Source: JBGASG01 sp046328035 (lineage in GTDB: Bacteria; Cyanobacteriota; Vampirovibrionia; Obscuribacterales; Obscuribacteraceae). Taken from it: a DNA stretch of 64,000 nt. The notes beneath the pieces are model-generated. The model did no database searches. It worked only from the letters and a program-made list of their open reading frames with translations, and was not told where the DNA came from. Position 1 is the stretch's first letter. Each line of letters starts with the position of its first letter. The position numbers were made by a program, and so were the translations under genes. Shown here in pieces: positions 34,639 to 42,679 of this stretch. The stretch lies in NCBI GenBank assembly GCA_046328035.1, contig JAXLXI010000011.1, forward strand, positions 1-64,000, written 5' to 3'.

Positions 34639-35588
34639 GAGCCCTGTAATTCCTGCTTTATTAGAGCGCAAACCATTTTCGCAGCTCTTGCTGATATTTT
34701 GGAGTATTCAAGGACTCTTTCTTGTTTTCGAAACGCGGGTAGTTCTCCCGAATGTAGGATTAAGCCGCGCTCTACCAAAAGCGGTGGTCTGAAGATAGCT
34801 GGAACGGAAAGGATCTGGGTTTGTTCGTTATAGGAGAACACTTGTTGTCTATGGCGGGACAGCAATTGGTACTTGGCAATCGCGAGGTCTGCTAACTGAG
34901 AGTACCGAGCACCTTGCTTGGCAAAAAGTTGCGTCTGGAAAGGTCCAGTAAAGCGACAAAGAGCCAGACTGTTAGTAATATCTGCAACTGATTGAGCCGT
35001 GATCCATCGCCGGGCGTCAAGGTCGAGATACTCCACTTTCCAGTCACTGCCGAACGGTAGGATACCGCTATCGTCACTCGTCGGTAGTTCGGGAATGATA
35101 GGTAATGCCCCAAGAAGGACTTCTGGTGCAGCCCTTTGCACTCTGAAGCCTAGACTTGTTCCCACTCTCTCTAGTTCGAGAACATCGTCAAAGCGGATGA
35201 TTACTTTGTCGGGACAAGCTGGGAATGAAGTGAATTCGACGAAATCTCCAAGCGAACTACCAAGCAAGTTGTAGAGTTGGGTTTCAGATCTGGCCCCTGC
35301 CAGAATCACTTCATATCCATAATCACCTTTATTGATCGCCATTACAGGAGGTGTTACACGCCAGCCGCGTTCACACCCTGGAGCAAAGAATTCGGCATGA
35401 CAAAGGCGTTGCAAGTTGAATCTAACGGTTTGATGTATTGAAAAATCTGCTTGCTCATCTATATAAACATTTGAGTCAATTTGATTGACCTGTCCGTACC
35501 AAAGCAAGGCATCAACTGAGTCTTTGAACTGACGCCAGGAGCCTTTCTTTCGTGCAGAAAGAGCAAGAAGGAGTTCAGTTCCGCTCAT
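34635..35588 (-). CDS. Druantia-associated protein of unknown function (317 aa)
   Basis: No recognised domain. The N-terminus (MSGTELLLALSARKKGSWRQ) looks like a winged helix: short helices, then FKDSVDALLWYGQVNQIDSN. The rest is alpha/beta with a C-terminal FRPPLLVERGLILHSGELPA segment. The ATG at 35588 has a perfect AGGAGG seven bases upstream and lies inside the 3' end of the preceding gene. The stop overlaps the helicase start as ATGA, so expression is coupled. Position next to DruE suggests a DruF- or DruG-like partner, by context only. Confidence 0.68.
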   Translation of the reverse strand: MSGTELLLALSARKKGSWRQFKDSVDALLWYGQVNQIDSNVYIDEQADFSIHQTVRFNLQRLCHAEFFAPGCERGWRVTPPVMAINKGDYGYEVILAGARSETQLYNLLGSSLGDFVEFTSFPACPDKVIIRFDDVLELERVGTSLGFRVQRAAPEVLLGALPIIPELPTSDDSGILPFGSDWKVEYLDLDARRWITAQSVADITNSLALCRFTGPFQTQLFAKQGARYSQLADLAIAKYQLLSRHRQQVFSYNEQTQILSVPAIFRPPLLVERGLILHSGELPAFRKQERVLEYSKISARAAKMVCALIKQELQGS

Positions 35589-37557
35589 TGAAGCGCCTCC
35601 TAAGTTTTCGAGCAATGTCCTTGTATGCTTGCCATAAGTGCAGGGCTTCATAATCAGATGAACACAAAGGTAACCCTTTGCGCCCGCCGTCTAGAATGAG
35701 TCTGGCCCATGTCATTACGTTTCTGTTCAATTTGAGTCGCGGAGAATACGTTGGCCAAGTGATGTTCAGTAACTGGATTGTTTCACGTCTTTTGTTGCTG
35801 TGAATGGGATCATGTGGTAAGGACCAAACTGGTTCAAATGGCACGTAGAGAGGTTTTTCACTCAGTGCATTTCGGCTGGCATTTGGATCGCGAGAGATGT
35901 ATATTTCGCCTGGTACGGCACCTAACAAAAAGCGATTCGTCGGAAAGAGTCCGCTAACTGGTATCAGATCGCCTTGTTCAGTTCTCGTCCAGAGCGAAGC
36001 TCCGCACAGCTGATAAGTGGCTTGAGGTGACTCGATTTGGTGACACTCCCAAGGGCTCCAATCTCCGTCTGGTTCAAGAATTTCATAGGTGCGACATTTT
36101 CTACTGTAAGAAATGACATGCTTCCCAGGAGAGTCCCAACAAGATGCTCTGAGTCCATTCCCCTCTATCTTTGCTGGATTACCATCAATCGTTATGTCCT
36201 GAATGTCTTGAACCCCAGTTACTTGTATTTCCGGTGGATAACCAGCAAGCCAAGTTGTACTTTCTATGCGTATTCCGCCGGAAAACTGAACATCAAATTT
36301 TTGTAGAGGGGATAGCAATTCGAAACCCTGAATAGTTGATGTTCTCGTTTTCGTTGGAACAATATCCTTGAAGCAAACTAGTCCACTCGGCAATCCATCA
36401 GCATCGGTAAAGACAGACTTTGGTTTGGCTCCGATCTCCTTCAATATTGCTTCGGTTTGATCCTTTATCGCCGCGCTGCATAAGACGGCGTAGTGACCGC
36501 CTATTTCAAACTTCCCGTTATGGGCGAGAAATCCGCTTATTTGATTCGCTCCAGATAACACATACAAGTGTTGACCGCTAGCTTGCCAAGAATGGCTGAT
36601 GCCATTGGTTAGTGCTGTTGCTTTGGCACCCTGCAATAGATATTTTTCGAGGTTGATAGGTTCAACGTCACTAAACCAGCAATCATGAATCTTTCGCAGA
36701 GCAAACGATTGTCCGTCAGCAAATATCATGTCGAGTTGCTCTGGCATGGTAGCTAGTCTTCTTGGTACTAAAGATAGTGCTACAGTGGAGCCTGGCATGA
36801 ATCTCAGTCTCGGTAATAGTCGGAGGGACCGCGTTGTGCGTGGTTGAATAGGTGTCTGACTGGGGATGCCACCAGTACTTCCTGCCGTTTTTTTCCAACT
36901 GCCTGATCTACACTGATAGCACCAGCTCTGTGGAATCTCTTTGCCTGCTATTTTTCGCCAACCGAACTCCTTCTCTATCGACTTAACTTCTTTGCATTGC
37001 GGACAAGTTTTGGTGGCATCCTCGGAGATAGCACCGGTTCCTGCAAGGAATTGTTCTCGCGGAATCCCGACATGAATATGGTTTCCTGCAAAACTATACT
37101 TGAACAAGCCCAAGCGACCTTGTTCATCTTGTCTCGACCATACTTCCAAATCGTTCCACAGTTCGATCATTCGATCGAATCGCGGATACGGCCGGTTTAC
37201 TTGCGCCGGCTCACCGAGTAGTCTCCTCAGCGGATTATGATATGCGAGAGGGCTGTGGTCTGCGGTTTCAGGAACCACGACAACAAAGAGACTGAGATAA
37301 CCTATGTAAGGTGGAAATGGTAACCGCCGCTGGCGCCACTCGTCCCAAGTCTTTAGCGCTCGATCGCAAATCAGAAGATTTCCACGGACCCACGGTGGTC
37401 CCGTTTTCAAAGCAGTTATGAAATCACGGAAATCACCATCCGTTGAACCCAGTTTTTCTATCAGCTTCTGCGATACGGAGAGGTATACTTCTTTGCCCGC
37501 GTTGTCAGCGTTGAAGAAGTAGGATGCTATTTTGTCATTCCATTGCAGATAATGCAC
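35575..37557 (-). CDS. Druantia-associated protein of unknown function (660 aa)
   Basis: First gene of the helicase operon. The N-terminal 170 residues form a distinctive domain (WNDKIASYFFNADNAGKEVY, FPPYIGYLSLFVVVV, AYHNPLRRLLGE, FAGNHIHVGIPREQ). A zinc ribbon follows (CPQCKEVKSIEKEFG, then WCYQCRSG), then a long beta-rich region of about 400 residues. The start is a GTG at 37557; no ATG is available before an upstream stop and no clear ribosome site is seen. Probably a sensor or scaffold of the defence system (DruF/DruG-like by context). I do not recognise the family. Confidence 0.68.
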   Translation of the reverse strand: MHYLQWNDKIASYFFNADNAGKEVYLSVSQKLIEKLGSTDGDFRDFITALKTGPPWVRGNLLICDRALKTWDEWRQRRLPFPPYIGYLSLFVVVVPETADHSPLAYHNPLRRLLGEPAQVNRPYPRFDRMIELWNDLEVWSRQDEQGRLGLFKYSFAGNHIHVGIPREQFLAGTGAISEDATKTCPQCKEVKSIEKEFGWRKIAGKEIPQSWCYQCRSGSWKKTAGSTGGIPSQTPIQPRTTRSLRLLPRLRFMPGSTVALSLVPRRLATMPEQLDMIFADGQSFALRKIHDCWFSDVEPINLEKYLLQGAKATALTNGISHSWQASGQHLYVLSGANQISGFLAHNGKFEIGGHYAVLCSAAIKDQTEAILKEIGAKPKSVFTDADGLPSGLVCFKDIVPTKTRTSTIQGFELLSPLQKFDVQFSGGIRIESTTWLAGYPPEIQVTGVQDIQDITIDGNPAKIEGNGLRASCWDSPGKHVISYSRKCRTYEILEPDGDWSPWECHQIESPQATYQLCGASLWTRTEQGDLIPVSGLFPTNRFLLGAVPGEIYISRDPNASRNALSEKPLYVPFEPVWSLPHDPIHSNKRRETIQLLNITWPTYSPRLKLNRNVMTWARLILDGGRKGLPLCSSDYEALHLWQAYKDIARKLRRRFNERN

Positions 37558-37774
37558 AGTCTGGGTCGGAGCTTTGATTTGGGTGATGCATGCGTGGTGT
37601 TATAAAATATACCCTCTGAGAATTGTACGTCGGCAATTGGGATAGCGTTTTTGCTGGCGTCAGGATCAATCAACGTGCATGCCGGTACAAGTCGCATTGG
37701 ACTGAATAAGTTCGGCGAAGGTCGCTTGCAAATTTGATCGGTTATTGATCGGTTAATTGCGTTTTGCCTCCCCC

Positions 37775-37798
37775 AAAAAGAAAACCGCCTTTCGGCGG
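37775..37798 (-). terminator. Terminator of tRNA-Leu
   Basis: CCGCC-GAAA-GGCGG hairpin on the minus strand (37798-37785) followed by TTTTCTTTTT, ten bases beyond the tRNA 3' end. The interval 37558-37774 between it and the helicase operon holds that operon's presumed promoter. Confidence 0.8.
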
Positions 37799-37807
37799 AA
37801 ACGTAGA

Positions 37808-37891
37808 TGGTGGGCGAGGTGGGACTTGAACCCACACGTATTGCTACACTAGATCCTAAGTCTAGCGCGTCTGCCATTCCGCCACTCGCCC
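37808..37891 (-). tRNA. tRNA-Leu (anticodon TAG)
   Basis: Class II tRNA with acceptor GGGCGAG/CTCGCCC, anticodon loop CTTAGGA, a variable arm, T-arm GTGGGTTCAAGTCCCAC, discriminator A and an encoded CCA. Its 3' end faces the island, so it is the likely attB of the integrated element. Confidence 0.95.
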
Positions 37892-37972
37892 GGGGGACCG
37901 AGTAGACAGTATATCACTGGGGCTAGCGGGTGGCTGTTGACAGCGCCAACCGCTTACTTTTGCAACGGCGCG

Positions 37973-39400
37973 TTATTGATACAGCGCGTTGAGGAAGTCT
38001 TCGAAGCGGTTCTGTTGCGCCTCTTCCTTAATCAAAATCCCCGCGACTGCAGTCTTCGGCCACGAGGCGCTGATGTTTGTCGTCGCATTGGTTTTCAGGT
38101 TGTGGAGAACAACATCGCGCGAGTCGCCCTTGGGCGCGCCGCTGGCGTAACATAACTCTTCATCGGTGCGAAAGCACGGAGCGAACGGGCTGGGGTTGTT
38201 GTTGTCGGGGGCGATCTCTTTTGTTGCGCCCGCATGCGGCAGCGCCGGCAGCACGCGGATGCTGCCGTTCTCCGTTGCCAGCACCACTTTATGCGAGTCC
38301 GGGCTTGTCTCAAATGAGCAATATCCGCACTTGTTGACGAATTCATTGGAGTGACCCAACTGCTCGGCAATGGATGATCCGGGTGCCAGTGTATAGAAGG
38401 TTTCTGCATAGATGGTCTTGCGCCCGAAGACATCGGGTTTGGTCTTTTGCGTTGCTTCTGCAGTCGCCAGCAGTAATCGACCGTCGGGCAGGCAGCGCAC
38501 GCGCGAATCTTTGTAGTACTTCAATGCCACCAGTTTTTGGATGTCGCCGGGTTGGTGGTCTTTAAGCAGTCCCGCTCCCGGACCGAGCTTGCTGGTATCA
38601 ATCTTCGCCACCCAATCTGGTGATTTCTCCTCGCTCGATTCCAGAAAGAAGTAAACTGACTTCCCGTCCGGCGACCAATCGCAATACTTGGAACATCCTT
38701 CCACCAGCAAGATCGGCTCGCCGCCTGCTCCGAGCAGATAGAGGTTTCTTCCGTCCTGCACCGCCAGCATGCGCCCGTCTCCCGTCGGGCACGGACGAAC
38801 CCCGGTCAAAGCCTTCGTGTTTCTCCAGATAATCTGCTCGTCCGTCAACTTATCGCCGGCATGCGCATAACTCGCCACCGTGTACATGGACGCCGGCGTG
38901 ATTTCGTAGTTGTTCCAGTCTTTTCCGAAAACGCTCTTCAACTCGTCGTCATGCTTCGCATTGAGATAGAGCAGTATTTCGTTCAACGCATCGTGACTGA
39001 TCTTGCCGTGCAACTGCTTGCCGAATTCGGCCGCCGTCACTCCCGGTTGCTGCGCGCTTTTCGCAAACAGGTCGCCCTGCGCTTCGACGAGGTCGCGCCG
39101 AGCCCCGGGCAGTTGCGCTGCGACTTCATTCCACGTCAATCCGTCGACGTGGGTGACGACAAACAATCTTTTGCCGTCCTTCGACCATGCCAGTTCGTCC
39201 GGCGTTTTCAACTGTGTGTCGCTCAACTTGCCTGTAGCGTCGCAGAAGCGCAGTCCGTCGTTGGCGCAGATGGCGGCTTCGGTGCCGTCGGCGTTCCAGA
39301 CGAACTTGCCGGATTCGATGCAGCCGCTCAACAACATGACGCTGGCGGCGAACGAGATGGCGACGGTGGCGGCGCGATTGCTTGAGAAGGGCAGCTTCAC
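37973..39400 (-). CDS. WD40/TolB-like repeat lipoprotein
   Basis: Exported lipoprotein of 475 residues. From the GTG at 39400 the signal peptide ends in a lipobox VMLLSGC (Cys27). Repeated beta-propeller motifs follow: KFVWNADGTEAAIC, ELAWSKDGKRLFVV, CDWSPDGKSVYFFLES, SFETSPDSHKVVLATENG. These are the TolB/WD40-like repeats of periplasmic or surface proteins. AGGAAG lies nine bases before the GTG; the frame continues to 39469 but adds a non-signal-like extension. The exact role is unknown. It is the first clearly chromosomal gene beyond the tRNA. Confidence 0.75.
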   Translation of the reverse strand: MKLPFSSNRAATVAISFAASVMLLSGCIESGKFVWNADGTEAAICANDGLRFCDATGKLSDTQLKTPDELAWSKDGKRLFVVTHVDGLTWNEVAAQLPGARRDLVEAQGDLFAKSAQQPGVTAAEFGKQLHGKISHDALNEILLYLNAKHDDELKSVFGKDWNNYEITPASMYTVASYAHAGDKLTDEQIIWRNTKALTGVRPCPTGDGRMLAVQDGRNLYLLGAGGEPILLVEGCSKYCDWSPDGKSVYFFLESSEEKSPDWVAKIDTSKLGPGAGLLKDHQPGDIQKLVALKYYKDSRVRCLPDGRLLLATAEATQKTKPDVFGRKTIYAETFYTLAPGSSIAEQLGHSNEFVNKCGYCSFETSPDSHKVVLATENGSIRVLPALPHAGATKEIAPDNNNPSPFAPCFRTDEELCYASGAPKGDSRDVVLHNLKTNATTNISASWPKTAVAGILIKEEAQQNRFEDFLNALYQ

Positions 39401-39488
39401 TTTGTTTCTTCCTGATTCTATAGATGTAGTTCGGAGGTGCATTCTACAGGACCAGTGCTGCTCCATCATTGACGATGAATAAGCGTCA

Positions 39489-39537
39489 AGGAGACCTTCG
39501 CGATTCCCTCACTTAACGTGACACGAAGGTTTCTCCT
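39489..39537. terminator. Intergenic hairpin
   Basis: AGGAGACCTTCG (39489-39500) pairs with CGAAGGTTTCTCCT (39524-39537), one bulge. It lies between two minus-strand genes and has no strong T-tract, so terminator function is only likely. Confidence 0.4.
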
Positions 39538-39606
39538 CAACGGCGCGCGTTCGAGTGTGTGCGCTCGAGTGGTTGGGCGCGCTGAAAATTATGGTTTGCG
39601 GATTAC

Positions 39607-39894
39607 TTATGGTTTGCGTGCGTTGCCAATGCGGAATATTTCATCCGGCGTCGGAACTGCCACGCGATAAACATTCGGTCCACACGTCAATGTGGTCATC
39701 TTGTTCTTCAGGATTTCCATGACGCGTTTAAACGGTGCACTCGCCAATACTTTGCCTTGATGATCTGCGATTTCGACCCACGCTGTTTCCGGCACGATGA
39801 GCTCTTCTACTGGGGCTGCATTGGTGCCGACGTCGGCGGGGTCGGGGATGGTCCAGGTCGTATGCGTAGCGGTTGTGGTTGCGGGCGTTGTCAC
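39607..39894 (-). CDS. Hypothetical protein, possibly the end of a split gene
   Basis: 95 residues, unknown. Thr/Pro-rich N-terminus, then VEELIVPETAWVEIADHQGK and VLASAPFKRVMEILKNKMTT, which look like a small folded domain. The start is a GTG at 39894. It overlaps the 3' part of the ORF at 39728-40141 by 167 bases in another frame. Either the upstream ORF ends earlier through a frameshift into this frame, or the two are separate overlapping genes. Confidence 0.5.
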   Translation of the reverse strand: MTTPATTTATHTTWTIPDPADVGTNAAPVEELIVPETAWVEIADHQGKVLASAPFKRVMEILKNKMTTLTCGPNVYRVAVPTPDEIFRIGNARKP

Positions 39895-40141
39895 GAAACC
39901 GCATGCGCGGCGTCGGCAAGCCCAATCGCAAAGAAAAGAGGCTGGCCATGCAAGCAGCCTCGGCTGCCGTGGTCACCACCGACATGGTGCGGAAGCCCAT
40001 GAACAGCGCGTCGCCGCCTGCGGGTGCGAACGGCAGCAGTTTGCCGCGCTCTTCTATTAATGCCCAGCCGCCCAGCGACTCGTTGTCGGCCAGCCCAGTG
40101 TGATGAAACCATTCGGATTGCGCGTCGGCGAGGTACTTCAA
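39728..40141 (-). CDS. Hypothetical protein, frame uncertain at 3' end
   Basis: The first 85 residues look genuine (WFHHTGLADNESLGGWALIE, FAPAGGDALFMGFRTMSVVT, AACMASLFSLRLGLPTP). The remaining 50 are Arg/His-rich and are probably out of frame over the next gene. The start is a TTG overlapping the stop of the preceding ORF (TTGA), which could be coupled translation or a frameshift in one longer gene. No family recognised. Confidence 0.45.
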   Translation of the reverse strand: MKYLADAQSEWFHHTGLADNESLGGWALIEERGKLLPFAPAGGDALFMGFRTMSVVTTAAEAACMASLFSLRLGLPTPRMRFRDNARNHNRYAYDLDHPRPRRRRHQCSPSRRAHRAGNSVGRNRRSSRQSIGECTV

Positions 40142-40722
40142 TTCAATCCGACGCGATTGCTGACGCCGGTGACGATCAGTTTGTCGTCGCTGAGGGGCAG
40201 CATGACTGGTTGTCCGCGCAGTTTGAGTTTGCTGAAAAGACCCGGTATGAGAACGCGGGACGAATCAAGTCCGTCGCGCCACTGTGATTCCCAGACGCCG
40301 GGCGCCACCTGGTAGAACTCGGGTTTGCTGATGCGGCGCAGATTGTCCATGGCGCGCGTGTAGACGAGGTGGGCTTGCTCGTCCATTTCCAGTTTCTTCA
40401 GTATTGAATGGCGAATCAATGACGGTGCTTCTTGCGAAGGCGAGACGCCGATTGCCACGGCGAGCGCCGCGCGTTCGAGCACTTCGAACTCCGTCACCAT
40501 ATCGCTGCTGCCGTCCAACTCCGGGTTGAGAATGTCGACCCAGAGAAGCGAGCGCCGGAAGACGCGCGGGAACACGCGATCCTTATGAATCCAGTTGGAC
40601 AAATAATTGCCGATGGTGGCGGACTGTGTGCGGGTGCCGAATTGAGCGGCTTGGGGCGCCGCCGCTGCCGCCGGCAGAAGGGGATCTTGGCGCAGCAAAA
40701 TATCGCTGCAGGCGTGCGACAT
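40138..40722 (-). CDS. Hypothetical protein
   Basis: 194 residues, unknown family. The start at 40722 has GGAGG five bases upstream. An Ala/Pro-rich N-terminus is followed by a helical region (MVTEFEVLERAALAVAIGVS, SLIRHSILKKLEMDEQAHLV) and a C-terminal beta region (GQPVMLPLSDDKLIVTGVSN). It looks soluble and has no signal peptide. It is continuous, with a 4-base overlap, with the next ORF. Confidence 0.6.
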   Translation of the reverse strand: MSHACSDILLRQDPLLPAAAAAPQAAQFGTRTQSATIGNYLSNWIHKDRVFPRVFRRSLLWVDILNPELDGSSDMVTEFEVLERAALAVAIGVSPSQEAPSLIRHSILKKLEMDEQAHLVYTRAMDNLRRISKPEFYQVAPGVWESQWRDGLDSSRVLIPGLFSKLKLRGQPVMLPLSDDKLIVTGVSNRVGLN

Positions 40723-41031
40723 GGCGACCTCCAGTTATGGGTGCGGGGCTGTGTGAACGAGATGCGGAGCGGACGAAGTGAACTTGTTGCGGCGTGATGC
40801 GGAACGCGTGTTTGCGTCTCCGCATATTCTCCGCAATCGCCTCTCCGCTTGTCAACTAAAATGTCCCCGAAAGCCGCAGCCTGTGCCAGATTCCGGCGTT
40901 GCGGTTGCGTATCTGGCATGGGGTGGCCGGATGCAACTGGACTTTCCGGCCGCTTCTAACAACCGCACGGCGCCTTCATTGCGGATTGCCCCACAGTCCA
41001 CTTTCCGGTCCACTGCCGCAGCTCCGCCAAG

Positions 41032-41063
41032 TTCAAAAGGCACCGTTGCCGGTGCCTTTTGAA
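41032..41063 (-). terminator. Perfect 14-bp stem terminator
   Basis: TTCAAAAGGCACCG and CGGTGCCTTTTGAA pair perfectly around a TTGC loop, 38 bases downstream of the gene ending at 41101. The interval 40723-41031 holds no supported gene. Confidence 0.75.
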
Positions 41064-41100
41064 GTGCGCTCCTCTGAGAAAACCTTATCTCATTAGTTCA

Positions 41101-41682
41101 TCACGGCGCGGACTGCTGCGAGTCGTCGCTGAGATGCTTCAGTTCCATGGGCACTTCCATCGTGTCCACGTCAGTGGGAACCTCTTGTGTCATCAGACTG
41201 TTCACTTCCTGATCGGTGTTCGTGTACATGGCGCTGACGATCTTGGAGCGTTGCAGTTTCGAATCGGTGCCCATAGTCTGCTGCACCTCAATCGGAACGC
41301 CGTGCTCATCCGTCGTCAACGCTTCGTACTCGCCCGTGGTCAAGCCATATTTGTTGTTCCAGAGCTCGACCTGTCCGAGGGGACCGTTCGCGTTGGGCTT
41401 ATAGTTTTGCTCGGTGGAGTTCGTGTTCCAGTGAGACTGGGTGCCGGACTTCTGCATCATCTTGGGTCCGGTCGCGAAGTGCACTTTGGTGAGGAAGTTG
41501 GCCTCTTTGGCTTTCTCGCCGGCGAAATACCAGGGGTTGTCCTCTGGGAGGTTCAGAGCATCGATTAGCTCTCCTTCTTCTTTTTTGGCTTCGCTTGGCG
41601 TCGCTTCCTGCTTCGGTTTTGCTTTCTGCCTACCACCGAGCATGAATAACTTTGAGATGTTGGCAAATATCTTGGACTTCAT
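41101..41682 (-). CDS. Hypothetical soluble protein
   Basis: 193 residues, unknown. From the ATG at 41682: a basic, helical N-terminus (MKSKIFANISKLFMLGGRQK), a Lys/Glu-rich linker, then HWNTNSTEQNYKPNANGPLG and an acidic C-terminus ending in DDSQQSAP. GAGGCGG lies before the start; the frame to 41808 is not supported. It is rich in Asn/Thr/Gln and has no membrane segment. It may be a cyanobacterial-lineage-specific protein. Confidence 0.55.
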   Translation of the reverse strand: MKSKIFANISKLFMLGGRQKAKPKQEATPSEAKKEEGELIDALNLPEDNPWYFAGEKAKEANFLTKVHFATGPKMMQKSGTQSHWNTNSTEQNYKPNANGPLGQVELWNNKYGLTTGEYEALTTDEHGVPIEVQQTMGTDSKLQRSKIVSAMYTNTDQEVNSLMTQEVPTDVDTMEVPMELKHLSDDSQQSAP

Positions 41683-42350
41683 CAGAAACCGCCTCTGTTT
41701 CGTTGCAGTGGTCAGCGGAGCGGCTGACCTACATGTCAGCATTCTTGAGCGTTTGTTTCCAACATCGCAATTGGAGAATTTGTTACAATCGCGTAAGCAT
41801 CTGCGCAAGCCCGAAAGTGCCTGCTGGGTACACTTTCATGCCTGTACCCATGACGTACCCATGACCTAAGTCACACCGCATTCGACACTAGATGTGGTGC
41901 CGCGCAGACAATCGACGATGGTCATATTGCCCAACACATCCCCCATTCGGGGGATGCGCTCCGCCTCGTTCGCGGACGCGACTTCGGGCGGGCGCGTCGG
42001 TGATTTGCCCCACTTCAAGAGAATCAGCCGGCCGTCTACACGGCCACTAGCCCCGCGTCTCCCGCGAGCCCCGCCCACCAAGACAAAACGGGCGCCGGAT
42101 GCAAATCCCGACGCCCGTCCTACTAAGGTTGAACTCCAGAATCAGCTGGAGGTGGTGTTCAATCTGTTCAATTCGCTGACGATTCTAGGCTTTGCTCAAC
42201 AGGTTTCGTTGGAAACGATACAGCCCTCGATCTGGTGTCGTCAGCAATACCAGATATGGTGCCGGCAACCGGTGCTCGCGCGCCGCTTCATTGCAGGCGC
42301 AACCCGGCATCGCGCAGGCGCTATCTGATCTGTTTCATCGAGAAAAATTT
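41683..42350. other. 670-base intergenic region with hairpins
   Basis: No supported gene. It contains a hairpin CATCCCCC-ATTC-GGGGGATG (41938-41957) and a terminator-like stem at 42085-42118. Open frames here (for example 41894-42328 plus) have low-complexity Arg/Pro composition. Presumably it includes the leader of the gene at 41682 and the trailer of the tRNA pair. Confidence 0.5.
42085..42118 (-). terminator. Terminator, probably for the tRNA-Arg/tRNA-Lys transcript
   Basis: Minus strand ACGGGCGTCGGG pairs with CCGGCGCCCGT (one bulge) and is followed by TTTTGTC. It lies downstream of the two minus-strand tRNAs. Confidence 0.55.
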
Positions 42351-42422
42351 TGGGTCGCGATGGATTCGAACCATCAACCAATTGCTTAAGAGGCAACTGC
42401 TCTACCGTTGAGCTAGCGACCC
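42351..42422 (-). tRNA. tRNA-Lys (anticodon CTT)
   Basis: Acceptor GGGTCGC/GCGACCC, D-arm GCTC..GAGC, anticodon stem GTTGC/GCAAT around loop CTCTTAA, T-arm with TTCGAAT, discriminator A. CCA is not encoded. Confidence 0.93.
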
Positions 42423-42470
42423 GCGTGTAAGCGGAAAAACAGGGGATGACACGCCCGTGGAAGAAAGATT

Positions 42471-42543
42471 CGCGCCTGGTTGGATTCGAACCAACGGCAG
42501 TCCGCTTAGAAGGCGGATACTCTATCCACTGAGTTACAGGCGC
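42471..42543 (-). tRNA. tRNA-Arg (anticodon TCT)
   Basis: Acceptor GCGCCTG/CAGGCGC, D-arm CTCAGTGGATAGAG, anticodon stem TCCGC/GCGGA around loop CTTCTAA, T-arm with TTCGAAT, discriminator G. CCA is not encoded. It lies 48 bases upstream of tRNA-Lys on the same strand. Confidence 0.93.
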
Positions 42544-42679
42544 ACGAAAGTGTTACCCCTGGGTAACTCTCTAGGGATTATAGCGCAACCGTTTCGCATT
42601 ACCAAGAAGCAAAGCAGGCGCGGTTTACCGGTACATGGCAGGTCGGTTTCGCCGGTATACTGTTCTTGAGGAGACAGAC

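Noticed and set aside
37527..37877. 116-residue minus-strand ORF starting inside tRNA-Leu
   Set aside because: Its N-terminus is encoded by the tRNA itself and it overlaps the start of the 660-aa gene; it looks like a typical tRNA-derived false ORF.
41894..42328. 144-residue plus-strand ORF
   Set aside because: Composition is Arg/Pro-rich and erratic, there is no ribosome site, and it spans hairpins and a terminator.
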